Positions 9,933-22,500 of a stretch of DNA of 64,000 nt are shown piece by piece. Position numbers and translations under genes: made by a program. Source of the stretch: Ctena decussata (Eukaryota; Mollusca; Bivalvia; Lucinida; Lucinidae); assembly GCA_963989385.1 (NCBI GenBank), contig OZ022512.1, positions 24,635,899-24,699,898 of the forward strand, read 5' to 3'. The notes under the pieces were generated by a model, which searched no databases, was not told the origin of the DNA, and was given only the letters and a program-made list of their open reading frames with translations. Position 1 is the stretch's first letter. Every line of letters starts with the position of its first letter.

Positions 9933-10076
9933 GAGACAGAAGATAGATTATATCAAAATCAACATAAATCTCTCCTTCTGTGGACTGTTTAAGAGAACAG
10001 AGACGGAAGATCGATTATATAAAAATCAACATAAATCTCACCTCCTGTGGACTGTTTAACATGTTTAAGAGAACAG
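9933..10076. repeat. Tandem duplication of about 70 bp
   Basis: Two adjacent copies of AGAGACaGAAGATaGATTAT..AAATCAACATAAATCTC..TGTGGACTGTTTAA (9933-9998 and 9999-10076); the second has a small AACATGTTT insertion. Confidence 0.85.
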
Positions 10077-10456
10077 TTGTGCGGGAATATTTACATTATC
10101 ATTGCAAAACTCCCTGTAAACCCAATAAGTGATGCGGGAGTCAATATCGTTTACAAGTCAATAATTACATTGTGTCACGCGCTTTAGAGTGACAGCTCAT
10201 CTCACTAAGTAGCACGTGAAATCTACAACATGCTGTGTACTTGAATGGCTAGTACACATTGACTGACAGCTCGCTACGCCTACTTCCACGTGAAATATAC
10301 AGCAGGAAGTGGAATTTACTGGTAGGCAGTGTCAATGCGGCTGTTCCAAACTATTGTAAAATTCAGCCGGTATTGTTTTTAAAACGATTTTTATATATGT
10401 ATTTCTTACTTTTTTTATCTTTTATTGATCAAAAACATGGTTTAATAATATAAATA

Positions 10457-10617
10457 TAAGGAATAAACGTTATTTTTTTAACGTTTACTGAAGTATAAAC
10501 TACATCGGGTCACGAGCAAAGTTTACGTAAACCCCTTCGGGGTTCACTTACTTTGCTCGTGACCCGATGTAGTTTATACTTCAGTAAACGTTTAAAAAAT
10601 AACATTCATTCCTTAAA
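10457..10617. repeat. 160-bp palindromic element
   Basis: Long near-perfect inverted repeat: the left arm contains ACTACATCGGGTCACGAGCA and the right arm TGCTCGTGACCCGATGTAGT, with loop-proximal ACCCCTTCGGGGTT. Arms about 70 bp. A single-family MITE; no second copy seen here. Confidence 0.9.
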
Positions 10618-10899
10618 TATGTACTGGTTTGATGTACATATATCATGTCATTTTGATATATTTGTTGTAGAAATCGTCCACTGCAATTTACAGGTCTCGA
10701 CTGTTCAGTTCTGTGCCAAAAAGGTAACTCATGTGCGTATCTGTAAATATACTTTGTAACAGTTTAGTTTCTTAGTTAAATCTAAAAGGTATATTACAAC
10801 AGGACTTGGCGCCGAAAAGTTAGATCCTTTGTTAGAAGCAAAGAACACACCAAAAAAATGAATATAGCAGACTCGGTTTCCCAAGGCGGCACTTCAATT

Positions 10900-11050
10900 T
10901 TGGTTCTTCTTGGTTGTTTTATGTGTTGTTTATTGTCATGTCTGTTATTGATATATCGTTATGATGTTAAGCCTAGCCCGGTGGCCATCTAAATGGGAAA
11001 TGGCTGTTCACATGGCTGCCGCTAATGATGTCTTTGGTGGTGACTGAGCC
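10900..11050 (+). repeat. Family H interspersed repeat, partial
   Basis: Shares GGTTCTTC-TGGTTGTTTTATGTG with 5748-5770 and GGCTGTTCACATGGCTGCCG with 36365-36385. Right end fades near 11045. Confidence 0.65.
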
Positions 11051-11564
11051 AGGAGTTTCGCGAATGTTATTCAAAAAACTGTCCCAAGTATCAGGCAACT
11101 TGCAACAGACTATCAGCATGATTACATAAATAGCAAAGCCAGGATTCAAGCAAAGCCGAAGAAATAGAAACCTTTACGCCCCGATAAACAGAACTGTTCA
11201 AATATGCAGATCTATTGGTATTATCCGTAGAATCCAGGTGAAAGAATTCCTTCTTGAACCAGCCAGCCTAGAAAGGATTAAATACCGAGATATCCCCAGA
11301 TGAGCGCTCGACAGCATGACCAACACAATGGGTCAAAAAAGTCCAACAGGACTATAAGTCCAAAGGAGTAGAAATATGATGGAACGGAATGTTACACGTG
11401 CTCGTGTAGCTGAGGTTACTGTAGAAATACAAGTTACAGTGTTGTCTACAGAAGAGAAAGATAAAAAATCAGTGACTAATACAATTTGGTCCCATATCCC
11501 GCCGTTAAAAAGATAATAGAATCTCTCATACAAACTGACAGCAATTACGGCAAACCAAATGAAC
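11051..11564. other. Gene-free stretch
   Basis: Multiple short open stretches but no continuous frame or recognised motif. Confidence 0.5.
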
Positions 11565-11790
11565 AGGGGTCGTATTTATAAAACGACTTAAGTGGTTGTT
11601 ATGCTGTTGCTAAGGCTGAATTTCTTTTAAGGAGATTCTCCACAACTATGAAATTCGCTCTGGAGGAAAAGTCATTTCTTTTCGGACTTTACCTCCAGAG
11701 CGAATTTCATAGTTGTGGAGAATCTCCTTCATAGAAATTCAGCCTTAGAAACAGCATAGCAACCACTTAAGTCGTTTCATAAATACGGCG
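11565..11790. repeat. Family B palindromic MITE, copy 2
   Basis: AGGGGTCGTATTTATAAAAC at the left and the complementary TTTCATAAATACGGCG at the right; same central hairpin as 2715-2938. Confidence 0.9.
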
Positions 11791-12205
11791 CAAGGTATTT
11801 CAAACTTTGTACACATGTTGTGGAAATAATGAAAAAATTGCGTGTAGGTTTTTGTTGGCTTTATTTGATTTTGACAGAATTACGGCCTTCTGAACTTTAG
11901 GCATTTTGGGCTGCTTTTTTGCACGACAGGGTATGGAGCTTGTGTACTCAGCTCCTCCAACAGTTTTCATTTGATTTTTTACAATCTTTGTACATTTGTT
12001 AAAGATATAATGAAATTGTTCATGTGGCGTTTGAGGGAGACAAAATTATTTTTGACAGAATTACGGCCTCAAACTTTGTCATTGCTAGCAGCTTTTATGC
12101 AATATAGGACATTGAGTTTGTGTAACGACAACTTCTCCTACAGTTTTCAATGGATTCTTTTCATTTGTGTACATGTTGTGGATGTGCATATGGGTTTTTG
12201 ACGTA

Positions 12206-12441
12206 GACACGACACAAGAAAATCAACAAAGTGGCATGTGCGCCAGTAAAGCCTCAGATTAGCCTGGGCATCCGCCGTATTTGATCAGAATCTTTCCTTT
12301 GCACTTAAAGGGTAGCTAAGGGTCTAAGCTAGCTCCATGCGGACAGCGAAGACTGTAATCAGACTGGGCGGATGTCCAGGCTGATCTTAGTCTGTGCTGG
12401 GGGCACATGCCACTTTATTGGTTTTCTCGTGTCGAGGCTCA
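12206..12441 (+). repeat. Family A palindromic MITE, full copy
   Basis: GACACGACACAAGAAAATC to GTGTCGAGGCTCAA, with the middle CTTAAAGGGTAGCTAAGGGT in reverse order relative to copy 152-289, as expected for a palindromic family. Confidence 0.9.
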
Positions 12442-13020
12442 ATTATATTAATTGGTGTCGCATGGGATTAGACCTTAAGTCACGAAGTGAATATTCAAAT
12501 CAGCCTGCGCGGCAACACAAGCTTTTAACAGCCTAATTGGGAAGCTCTCCTCATAGTGCGCGGATGGGCAAGCTCATCTGAGTCTTTCCTATTCGAATAT
12601 GCCGAAAGGTAGCGTTTCATGCGAGGCCATTCACCAATGGCATTCGATGCCGTATATGTATGCATGTGGCGAAAACTGCTTGGTCATGGCATTTAACGCC
12701 TTTTCGCACCACGAGAGTTCTAAACATGAATAAACGCCATTTTTACGTTCTTTCTTTTTTTCTCTTTATTTCTTCTTATTGAAAAATGATAACAACAGAT
12801 GAATAAATAATGCTGTGAATGCTGCTATTTACAGTTGAAACAATGTATCGCTGACTAACATGCTCTGCATAGCAGAGCAAGGAAAAAACAAAATTGGGTC
12901 ATAAAAATATTAAGGAGAGTCCTGCCTTTGTTGCAAAGACAACTGCACTAGATTTGTATTTAGTTTATATGCATTTTAGGTTTCTGTTACATACAACAGC
13001 AACTACATATACTTGCACAA

Positions 13021-13430
13021 TCACACTGGTCTGGCATTCATCACAGGCAACGAAGGCAACGTACTATAAAACTTAATTTTTTCGCATATCTCTTAGATTA
13101 ATATCAAACCATTATTCTTACGGACCCGGCAGTTTGTTATACCTCTTAGTCAGACTAGAATTTTGACGAAATTCCGTCTAGTATATATGCAGTGCTTGAA
13201 TAAGTTTCTTTACCGATTCGTTGCATAGACGTTGTAGTCCAAAAATTGTTTTCAAGCATTTCTTGAATATGCATATGAATTCAGTAAAACTTTTGATTCC
13301 TATTTCAAGAGCCGGGGATCGGATGGTCCGTGAGACTATACTTCTGAAACAAACTTATCCTGATTAGCGGAACAAGCAAAATTCATGTACGTTGTCTTCG
13401 TTACCTGTGTTGAATGCCAGACCAGTGTGA
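13021..13430 (-). mobile_element. 410-bp TIR element (family G), copy 1
   Basis: Ends TCACACTGGTCTGGCATTCA and its near reverse complement; TIR about 45 bp including CAGGCAACGAAGGCAACGTAC. A second copy in the opposite orientation at 28378-28771 aligns over its whole length. No ORF; non-autonomous DNA transposon. Confidence 0.9.
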
Positions 13431-13455
13431 TAATGCTAAATCCACTAAAACTAAA

Positions 13456-13693
13456 TGAGCCGCGACACGAGAAACCAAAGAAAGTGGTTGTGCACCCAGT
13501 GCAGACTCAGATCAGCCTGGGTAGCCGCCCAATTTGATCAGACACTTCATTAAGTGCCCAAAGGGTAGCTAAGAATATAAGCTAACTCCATGCGGACAGC
13601 GAAGACTCTGATCAGACTGGGCGGATGCCCAGGCTGATCTGAGTCTGCGCTGGGCGCACAACCACATTGTTGGTTTTGTCGTGTCGCGGCTCA
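13456..13693 (+). repeat. Family A palindromic MITE, full copy
   Basis: TGAGCCGCGACACGAGAAAC to TGTCGTGTCGCGGCTCA; one of the least eroded copies, directly downstream (3' side) of the minus-strand coding exon. Confidence 0.95.
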
Positions 13694-13987
13694 TTAATGA
13701 CATCATGCAACTTCACGCAATACCAGATTCAGTAGCGTAGTAGATCAAGAACTGCAAAATGATATAACCTGTTTTAAGTCGTGACACTGTCTAAAATTCC
13801 ATTTAATATCTTTGTTGTACTAGTATATGAAATTGCTTAATTTGGTTGCATTTCATTGCAATTTCAAATTACCCAACCACTGAAATCAATTTGTGGTTTT
13901 GTTGCTTTGAGAACATCGCAAAGCTTTTACGAACCATATCCTTCTTATCAAAAATCTACATTTCAGTATGTCATGCAATGCATTGTG

Positions 13988-15389
13988 CTACTTGTGTACA
14001 GGCTGCAAGGAACTCAGAGGCGATAAATGAACATTCTTCAGCCACTTTTTACATTTTTGTATAGATTTTGCTTGTACCTCCCCTGGAGGTGGTTCACGTT
14101 CTTCTTTGTAAATGATTGGCTGGGGTTCGTACCTACTGTCAAACCCTACCGGCGTAATCCTAAAATCACTGTCTGGGGATGCTACTATATCAAATTTTCC
14201 TATTCCGGGAATTCTATAGTTTGTCATCTTAGCACTTTCAAGAGAATAAAATCTTGATGCAGCAGAGCTTAATCTTTTGGCTGATTTTCGTTTATTATTA
14301 ATACTTGGGAGTAGTTTCCCTTTACCTCTAGGTCGAACTTCTTCAGCGCTAGATGATCCATCACTTTCTTTTACATTCAGTTCTGAAGAGAAAGCCGAAC
14401 TGTAATCATCGGCTGCGGTATTCCCTTCACTATCAAATGATTTATACCGTGATATACTACCTCTGTGATAGTTTGTAATCTGAGTCCCACTATCTGTAAA
14501 CAGATTCTTAGTCTCTGTCAATGTTTTATATCTATTGTATTTAAGACGATTGTTCTGTAACCGCTTTTGAGCTGTTATTCCTTTGTTTCGTATGTCTGTA
14601 TTTATGTTTTCCTGACTGCCTTTAGATTTCATATCCTGCAGAGTTTCAATTATTGCAAATCTGGCTTCTTTTGACATTGTTATTTCACTGATATCTTTCA
14701 TCTGTGAAATGTTTGTCTCGTCTTCTATTTTCTCCTTAGTGTCACTGTCTGCAATGTCTTCAATTTCTCCCTCTGAATGTTTGTCAGAATCAGTTAAATG
14801 TACTGAATGTCTATCTTCTTCGATTTCTTGATCAGTATTTTCGGTTTGAACTGATTTATCTTGATATTCCTTTAGGTCAAGATTGTCAAACAACTCAGTA
14901 ACATCATAAACTGGTCTTCCAAGTATAGAATTATTCCTGCTTAAGTCAGTGAATGCATCATCGCTCTCTCCATCCAAGAGGCTTTCAAGATCACAGTCAA
15001 ATTCACTGAACTCACTTTGAACGTCTTCGAAACGAACTTTCTTAAATTCTCCTAATTCTGTTCTATCTCTGGTTTCTATTCCAAATTCAAGGGAATCACT
15101 GCTAAATGGTGTAGTCAAGTTAGCCTGGTATGGAGTTGTCACGTAAAATTTACTTTCATTTCCTATATTTCTTATATAATCATTAACAGAGTCTTTATCG
15201 CTCGTACTATCACTGACACTGAGAGAGTCATACGTAGTTTTCTTCCTTTTATGAAATTCCTTTTCAACATAGTTTGTACTTATACCGTCATTACCGTCCC
15301 AGACACCCAGAAACCTCGCTGTCAGATCTTTGTCAGGGAAGTCATTTGATGTAGGATATGGTCCAAATCCTTTTCCGTTCAATCGTTGC
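13988..15389 (-). CDS. Unrecognised acidic Ser-rich protein, 3'-terminal coding exon
   Basis: A 1.4-kb open frame ending in TAG at 13988-13990. On the minus strand, a good acceptor (TTTGTTTTATCCGATTACAG) lies at 15390, so the exon starts at 15389 with a split codon; the ATG at 15415 that nominally opens the frame is inside the intron. About 467 residues are encoded. The first two thirds are acidic and Ser/Thr-rich (SSDSLEF, DCDLESLLDGESDDAF, DQEIEEDRHSV), likely disordered. Two short segments, KSVQTE and DSGTQI, resemble dynein light-chain LC8 binding motifs (weak inference). The C-terminal 75 residues look more structured and conserved: NYRIPGIGKFDIVASPDSDF, then EREPPPGEV and KSIQKCKKWLKNVHLSPL. 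I do not recognise the family. A possible minus-strand polyadenylation signal ATTAAA is at 13807-13802. Upstream exons must lie to the right of 15389, but none could be picked out. Confidence 0.75.
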
Positions 15390-16365
15390 CTGTAATCGGA
15401 TAAAACAAATAGCATAAGTTCAATAGTATAGTAGTCTAAGAACTTTATGATGTTATGAATTGCATAAATTCGATATATTTACTGCTCAGTTACATTGCCT
15501 TCATTCAAATTAATATTAATTAATTTAAAAGCGAGGTCATAAAAAATGAAAGTAAATGATAAATGAATCGGCGGGCCTTGAAAAATCACCATATCTATTT
15601 TTATCGAAGTTCAAAGCCTGCTTCAGGAAAACATTATCTAAAATTGCGTGAGCTTATATACAGTATCATGAATAACACCCAAGCCTCATAACACGTATTC
15701 CACCTTACTTAATCATCAGCTTGAGAATATATATGTCTTCGGAGGCGAGTTTGCGAAAAATTTAATATGCGAATTTATCGTGGTGAAGAACATTTTATTT
15801 ATCTAATTTTTCTCACAATCCAAACCTGTTTCAATTTGCAATCCTGAAACTATCTCTTAAATATTTCCTGTGACTTTGACAGATGAATGCATTTAAGTAG
15901 CTTCCCTGCACTTCTTAATAAATCATTTAATAACTTCCCTAAGGTTCAAACTTTGAAACTTGTCTTCAAAATATCTACAGAAATGTACCTATCATACATA
16001 TATTTAAATATCAATACAAAACTAGCTTAACGACTGTAAACTCTGTATAAAGTAACTTTCTGTACGTTGCATGGGACAGAATACCACAACAAATTGTGTA
16101 TACCCCGACTATACCCGGATCAGATTGTTCTTAAGAACAGTCTAATCAAGGTGTGCACTTTTATCTGAGTCCGCCAATAATGCAGTGAAACATTTTCTTA
16201 ATACAAAATAGCCTTGTCGAAATTCGAATATGGTAACTTCTTTCTATTGCAATTACGGTGTCCTAATTTATACGTTTATTACGGTTATACATTGAAATCT
16301 GCTCCATTAGCATCGCCATGAACCACAAAATAGTCACAGTTTCTGCTTTGCATACGTAAAATCTG
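15390..16365. other. Presumed intron of the minus-strand gene
   Basis: AT-rich, no ORF. 16090-16200 has an inverted pair GATCAGATTGTTCTTAAGAACAGTCTAATC of a small interspersed repeat. Confidence 0.5.
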
Positions 16366-16604
16366 ATGTGACATGACAAAACTAACAAAGCGGCATGTGC
16401 GCACAGCGAAGACTCAGATTAGCTTGCGAATCCGCCCAGTCTGATCAGAGTCTTTGTTAACAGGCATAGAGGTAGCTTGGACCCTTAGCTACCCTTTAAG
16501 CGCACAGCGAGGACTCTGATCAGACTGGGCGGATGCCCAGTCTGATCTGAGTCTTCGCGAGGCGCACATGCCACTTTGTTGGTTTTGTTATGTCGCAGCT
16601 CAAA
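16366..16604 (+). repeat. Family A palindromic MITE, full copy
   Basis: GATGTGACATGACAAAACTA to GTTATGTCGCAGCTCAAA, central CCCTTTAAGCG. Confidence 0.9.
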
Positions 16605-17153
16605 TCTGAATTCAAAAGATATGCAGGCTTGAATTCAATGCAACCACTAACTGACAACATGAGCAAATAGGCCAGATGTGCGCGTACAGCAAAAACTCAG
16701 ACAAGCCAGCATTTTCAAGCAGACTATTCAGAGTAACCGCCTTTCGCTATACAGATTCCATAAAACGACTATTTGCAGCCTGCAAGCAAGGATGCACAGG
16801 CTGATCAAAGTGTTCCTTGCTCGCACATATCATAATTTCCCTTTTTGTGTGGCGCATAAACTTTTATACACACTGAATATCAATATTCCTTTAATCAAGG
16901 AATAAGTAATCTTTCGGGGTTAATTCCAATTTCGTGCCGCCCTTTTCATAAACTTTCATTTGCTTGTAAAATTTATTGCCCTTATAAAATGGTGTGACAT
17001 TATTCCTATATTTGAACGAGATTTCGCATATATGTGTGTTTCTTTTTAATGAAAAGACCTTATAAAAGTTTTATTTAACTTACTGCACTACGCGTTAGTA
17101 CATGTCCCTTACATCTTTCACTACAAACCCAGACAAAAAGTTAAGCATTACAT

Positions 17154-17481
17154 CTACACTGCAAAAATAAACGGTAGCTTTTATGGTAAAATGACTGGCA
17201 ATCAGCTGCCAGTCCTTTTACCTTTATTTTTACGGGCGCCCGTAAAAATTGCAGGAATCATCAAGCAGAGTGGGACAGAAAAGAGCAGATGTCGTTTTGG
17301 TTAGATAGCCCTTCAACAATACAAAGTTATTTTCGAGAGCGCCAAGTTAACATAAAACTTCTATTTCGTAATTTCCAACAATGTCTTACAGGCAAAAGCC
17401 CGTAAAAATAACGGGAAAAGGACTGGCAGCTGGTTTCCAGTTATTCTACCGTAAAATCTACGGAATATTTTTACAGTGTAC
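17154..17481. mobile_element. 330-bp TIR element with TACACTG(C/T)AAAAAT ends
   Basis: The left end (TACACTGCAAAAATAAACGG, then AACTGGCAATCAGCTGCCAG region) returns inverted at the right end (CAGCTGGTTTCCAGTTATTC..ATTTTTACAGTGTA). TIRs about 100 bp, diverged. Contains TTTTTACGGGC motifs on both sides. Confidence 0.8.
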
Positions 17482-18631
17482 GTCTGTTTACCTTATTATA
17501 CAAGGGTTGATCCAGACGTAATGTCACTGTGTCCATTTCGCGCTTATTAAGGTTAGCATTATTATAAAAATCATATCAAGCTACACTGTAATTCAGTTTT
17601 GATTAACAGAATAAATATAAAGTTGGAATCTTTTTCCAGTTCCAATTATATAGACGTTCAAAGTATGCTACCGTCACCATTGCGTCGCACGTTGAAATAG
17701 CGTAAAGTGAACATAATTTTCAAAGGCAATCACAATTAAAAATCAAACTAATGCGCCTAATCAGATGCAAATTTGTTACGTTGACGAAATATGTTTCTGT
17801 CGTCCACTGTCCGTCATTGCAATTTGAAGTTAGTTTGTGCTAATGTTCGTCACTGCCGAGTGAAAAAAATGTTTATTTCTGACAAACGTGTCAGCGAATA
17901 TATTTATGCGGTTTTGCCACAATATCACCATCAGAGACTCTAGAGCTGTTTAGTATGACATGCGATGATATAACGGTGATTATGAGGTTTGTGTAAGGGT
18001 AGAATCAGTGCTAAAAGGGCGCAGATGAGTCGCTAGAGTGTCGCCTGAAAAACTGAAAATCGGAAGACCTTTATGTGCAGTGTCAGACAATAACGCCTCT
18101 CTTGTTTCGACCCCATTATTTTGTAAATTCTTGAACATGTGCTTCGGGACTGTTTAAATAATATTGAAAGATAAGATAAACACGGTTGAACAGACTTTAG
18201 TGCTATGATGGAACAATGACCATGCTACTTTGGACATGAAACAATATCGAAACTTCGTCTGGAACGCCAACAACGTCATTCACGTGCGGCGCGTGTCGTT
18301 ACCATGCCTTCTGTCTATCTCGTTATCTCGATTACTTTGCGCTATATTTTTATGCCATTTCCAGACCATAATTTAAAAAAATGACGCTACTTTGATTCGA
18401 AATTTTATTGCTATCATTTTATTCTAGCCGATTTTATAGCTGCAGTAACATTACTTCTTGATCAACCCTCGCATATACAGAAAACTTTATGTCAGTGTAA
18501 AGTAATAAGAATGCAATGATCAAGAACTGACACAATCGTTTACCACATTCTGCCCTAAACACCAAATGAGAAAGGAAAAGAATAAAGACGGTATATATAG
18601 CAAAAGGAAACAAGCGGAACGCTAAGAGATC

Positions 18632-18856
18632 AGGGGCCGTATTTATAAAACGACTTAAGTGGTTGCTATGCTGTTTCTAAGGCTAAATTTCTACGAAGGA
18701 GCTACCCTACAACTATGAAATTTGCTCTGGAGGAACAGTCTGAAAAAGACTGTTCCTCCATAGAAAATTTCATAGTTGTAGAGAATCGCCTTCATAGAAA
18801 TTTCGCCTTACCAACAGCATAGCAACCACCTAAGTCGTTTGATAAATACTGCCCCC
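18632..18856. repeat. Family B palindromic MITE, copy 3
   Basis: AGGGGCCGTATTTATAAAAC to GATAAATACTGCCCCC; same stem and centre (AACAGTCTGAAAAAGACTGTT) as copy 1. Confidence 0.9.
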
Positions 18857-18899
18857 AGCTCTTTCCATGCAGATGGCCACGAGGCTACTCAAATATGAC

Positions 18900-19139
18900 T
18901 GAGCTGCGACATGACAACTGTCAAAGTGGTCGTGTGTCCAGCGCAGACTCAGATCAGCCTGGGCATCCGACAAATTTGATCAGATTCTTCGCTACGCGCT
19001 TAAAGGGTAGCTTATAGGGTCTAAGCTGCCTCCATGCGGACAGTGAAGACTCTGATCAGACTGGGCGGAAGCCCAGGCTGATCTGTGTCTTCGCTGGATG
19101 CACATGCCACTTTGTTGGTTTTCTCGCGTCGTGGCTCAT
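18900..19139 (+). repeat. Family A palindromic MITE, full copy
   Basis: TGAGCTGCGACATGACAACT to CTCGCGTCGTGGCTCATG, immediately outside the left end of the 10.9-kb structure. Confidence 0.9.
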
Positions 19140-19424
19140 GTATAAAAAGTCAAAACCCTGACAAAAGATACGTAGGCTACTATTAATTACATGTATCTAT
19201 TAGTATAATCCGATGCAAAAGTTACCCGCCCTTCCTTTTACTTCTGGCAGTGTAAAGTGCTTATGAAATGCCACACTCACTGACCAAAAATTAAGAGTCA
19301 TTCTCTGTAAGCATCAAAGTGGCCGGGAAATGGCATCTCTCAGATTTTGATAAAACTTATCATATAAACTTGTTGTGTCATATAACCGGTAAAAATGGCA
19401 TCATTTCCGATCTGCGGTGCTTTG

Positions 19425-19438
19425 GTTGCCATGGCAAC
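19425..19438. promoter_or_regulatory. Perfect palindromic X-box-like site
   Basis: GTTGCCATGGCAAC, a perfect match to the RFX-factor X-box consensus GTNRCC(0-3N)RGYAAC. Located near the left end of the 10.9-kb structure. Regulatory function is an inference. Confidence 0.5.
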
Positions 19439-19599
19439 GCAAAGTTCACTTTTTTCTCAAAAATGACTATTTTCCTTCTTGTAAATGTACAAAAAGCATG
19501 AAATTCAGACAATCATAACATGAACATAGAACATGATTTTACCAAACATCTTTATACTAGACCAAAGCATAAACCTTGATTTTGAAAATAACTATATAG

Positions 19600-22500
19600 T
19601 CAGGTGGCGGATTCGACAAAAGTGCTCTAGAAAATGAGTTTGTGGGCACTTTCGCGGCATGATGGGCAACCATGCTAGAAATACTTATTGATATGTCCTA
19701 GTTAATTTTTTGCCGGTTGCCAAACCTGACTGCCCATTCTGTACCGTATAAGCGAGGTCAAAGGTCATTAAGTGCAAAATCACGAAAAACTGTTTAGAAA
19801 ATGGCAATTGTACATTTGGGGTATAAATATCACTGTATTTAAATGCTGAACACATTGAAAACCTCATGTGACAATTGTAAAGCATACTTGAAGAATTTCT
19901 GTTCAATTAAATGTGTTTGTGTCCGTCCGTACACTTATTTTCTGAAAATACATGCATTAATAGAAATAACTTTGATAGTCTATAAATCAAGGACTACAAT
20001 TCATAAATATATGAACAAAACTTTCAGGTTTAGTAAATTTTACCTCTATAAGCAAGCTATCATATATTTCTATCTCAACATTTGCATAAAAACACAGTTG
20101 GCTTCATAAGCATGTGTTGTTTACGATACAAAAACTGTTTACAGTTGCCATCTGGAATCTAATGCATCGTAATAGTCATAAACATTATCTTTATGGTGTT
20201 TACACAAAAACATACAAGCATTTTAAAACCGTGAGCTGTGAAGCACATAATTTCAATTAAGATAATTCAGTGTTATGTAGTTTACGTTACCAAATGGTAA
20301 TAAGTCATATAAATCAATATAAAGAGATTCAATTAAATAAGAAATTATATGGTATTATGCCTGTTTTATATTTATAGATGTTTTCAGTTTATAAAGTGGA
20401 CAATAATCCATTTTCAAACTTCTTTTAGACATAAAATACACATCAACAAGTCGAGAATAAGTTGTTAGATATACAGGAGTATTTCATATATTCAATCAAG
20501 AATATCAAAAATTGTCGATAGACATTTTGAAACTCATCGACTTGTGGTTTCGATTCTAAAGAGCGGTTGTGTTTTTATGTTAACTTATTCAACAACTGTA
20601 ACATAAAAGTGTTTGTATCAGTCCTATTGCTTCACATGTAATTTACGTTAAGTCAGACAGGTTTATAGGAAGTTTATTGGGGGTATATATAATAAATCGA
20701 ATGTAAATACTGCTATTGCCCATACGACATTATGTTGGTCCTCGTCTGAATAGCCTCTCCTAGACATTCATAATGAGAATCATCAGTATATAACTTTCCT
20801 GGAAAAAATGAGAGAAAACTACTGAGAATTATAATCAAATACTTCTGTTTATAAGTACTCTGTCTTTAAGCGGTTTTTTTAAAGGCTGATTAAATGGCTC
20901 CCATAACTTCATCAGTGTACTGTTTTAATTACTTTTCATCCAGTGGCTAAAAGGCTTATAGAGGTTATCTGAAATAGTGAAACGCTCCAGATTGCATGAG
21001 GCGTGTTTTGCACTGTTCAGAATTTCTCAGGAAAACATCAAATCAAACCAAATCTGCTGTATTTAAGCCTTGTGTGTCATGTTTACTTCAGAAGCATCAG
21101 AATGTTCTAATTATTGTATCTGAAGCCGGTACATTTGCTCGTCAAAACTAAGTCATCATATGTTTTGTTTTGCACAGACATTTAACTGACTAAAACCGAA
21201 TTCATTAGCCTTTGTAGTTTACGTTATAGGGAAGTGTTTTAATTTCGTACCTGGAATCTATTGATTTTTTTAGAAAGGCCATAACAGTGACTTGAAACTT
21301 TGTCTAAATATGAATAGGCATAACAGCAGAAGTAAACTACAGAAAAAAACATCCAGGGGGATAGGGGAGGGAGTGGGATGAAAATTGTAATAATGGTCCA
21401 AGCCATCCCCAATTCCAAGGCTTATAGCCTATTACTCTAGGTATCTTAATACTACATTTGCCGTTTAACAGTTATGATATCATATGTGAATAAAGCCAAC
21501 TATAATTCAAGGTGTTAATATATATATAGACTTTATGTATGTATGGCAAAGAAGGAGTGAAAGTATTATGGCTGCACTACAAATCACCAAGGAAACTAAA
21601 TCATCAAAACTATCTACTATAAAACAATTCTGAAACTGTTGTTCAAGCTCTTACAACTACAAAACATTCAGTCCAATGCAAGCTTCAGGCATCAGCTGAC
21701 TACTGTTACACCAGCTCTGGCATCTCAACCCATCTGAAAAGGTTGTGATAGTCAAAGCATTTTGAGAAAACAGAAAAGGCGACTGTTGTGCGAGGTTTAC
21801 TTGCTACAAGGTCACGTTTTTCACTGCTATGCTGGCTTAGAACATTACAGGACATCTATTTTTTTGCCATCTCAGGCTTCGACTAATCATCTTGTATGAG
21901 TATTATACAAGTTCTGGCCACCAAATGTCCCCTGCCAGTATGCTAAAATACCACTGTAGCGACAGACATTAAAGCACACTCTATAATGCTAATAACCGTG
22001 TTTGGTAACGCATACTTTGTAACGTACGTAACACTGCAGATAAGGCTTTACAAAGAGGACTATAGATAAAAGGGTAGCATCAAAATCTACTAGAAGACGT
22101 CTGTAAACACTGTGGTGTCAGGTCAGGCTATTGAAAGGCATCAACAGACATCCTTGCACCTGTCTATGCCATTGCAAAACCTGTGCATCTACTATGGCAC
22201 CTGCTGAATGTACGAAATACCTCTAGAGATACATGTATTGTAATGGCACTTCATTCTTTTATATCTACATGGGCAGATTTCAGTGCCAGATTAGTCTATT
22301 ACTAGACATCTAAAAATACCGTGGTACCAGCAAAGGGCATGGAAAGAGGGTGCATTGACATGGTTTTAGATATTCGGGTAACTACGAAACTTCTTGAGTC
22401 ATTTCTCTCCTTTCGGTAATTCCATATTTTATTTTGTCTTCGTCTTTATCTTGTTCGATTTGCCTGAAAACCACTAATGTAAAGACAATTAAATCGGTCC

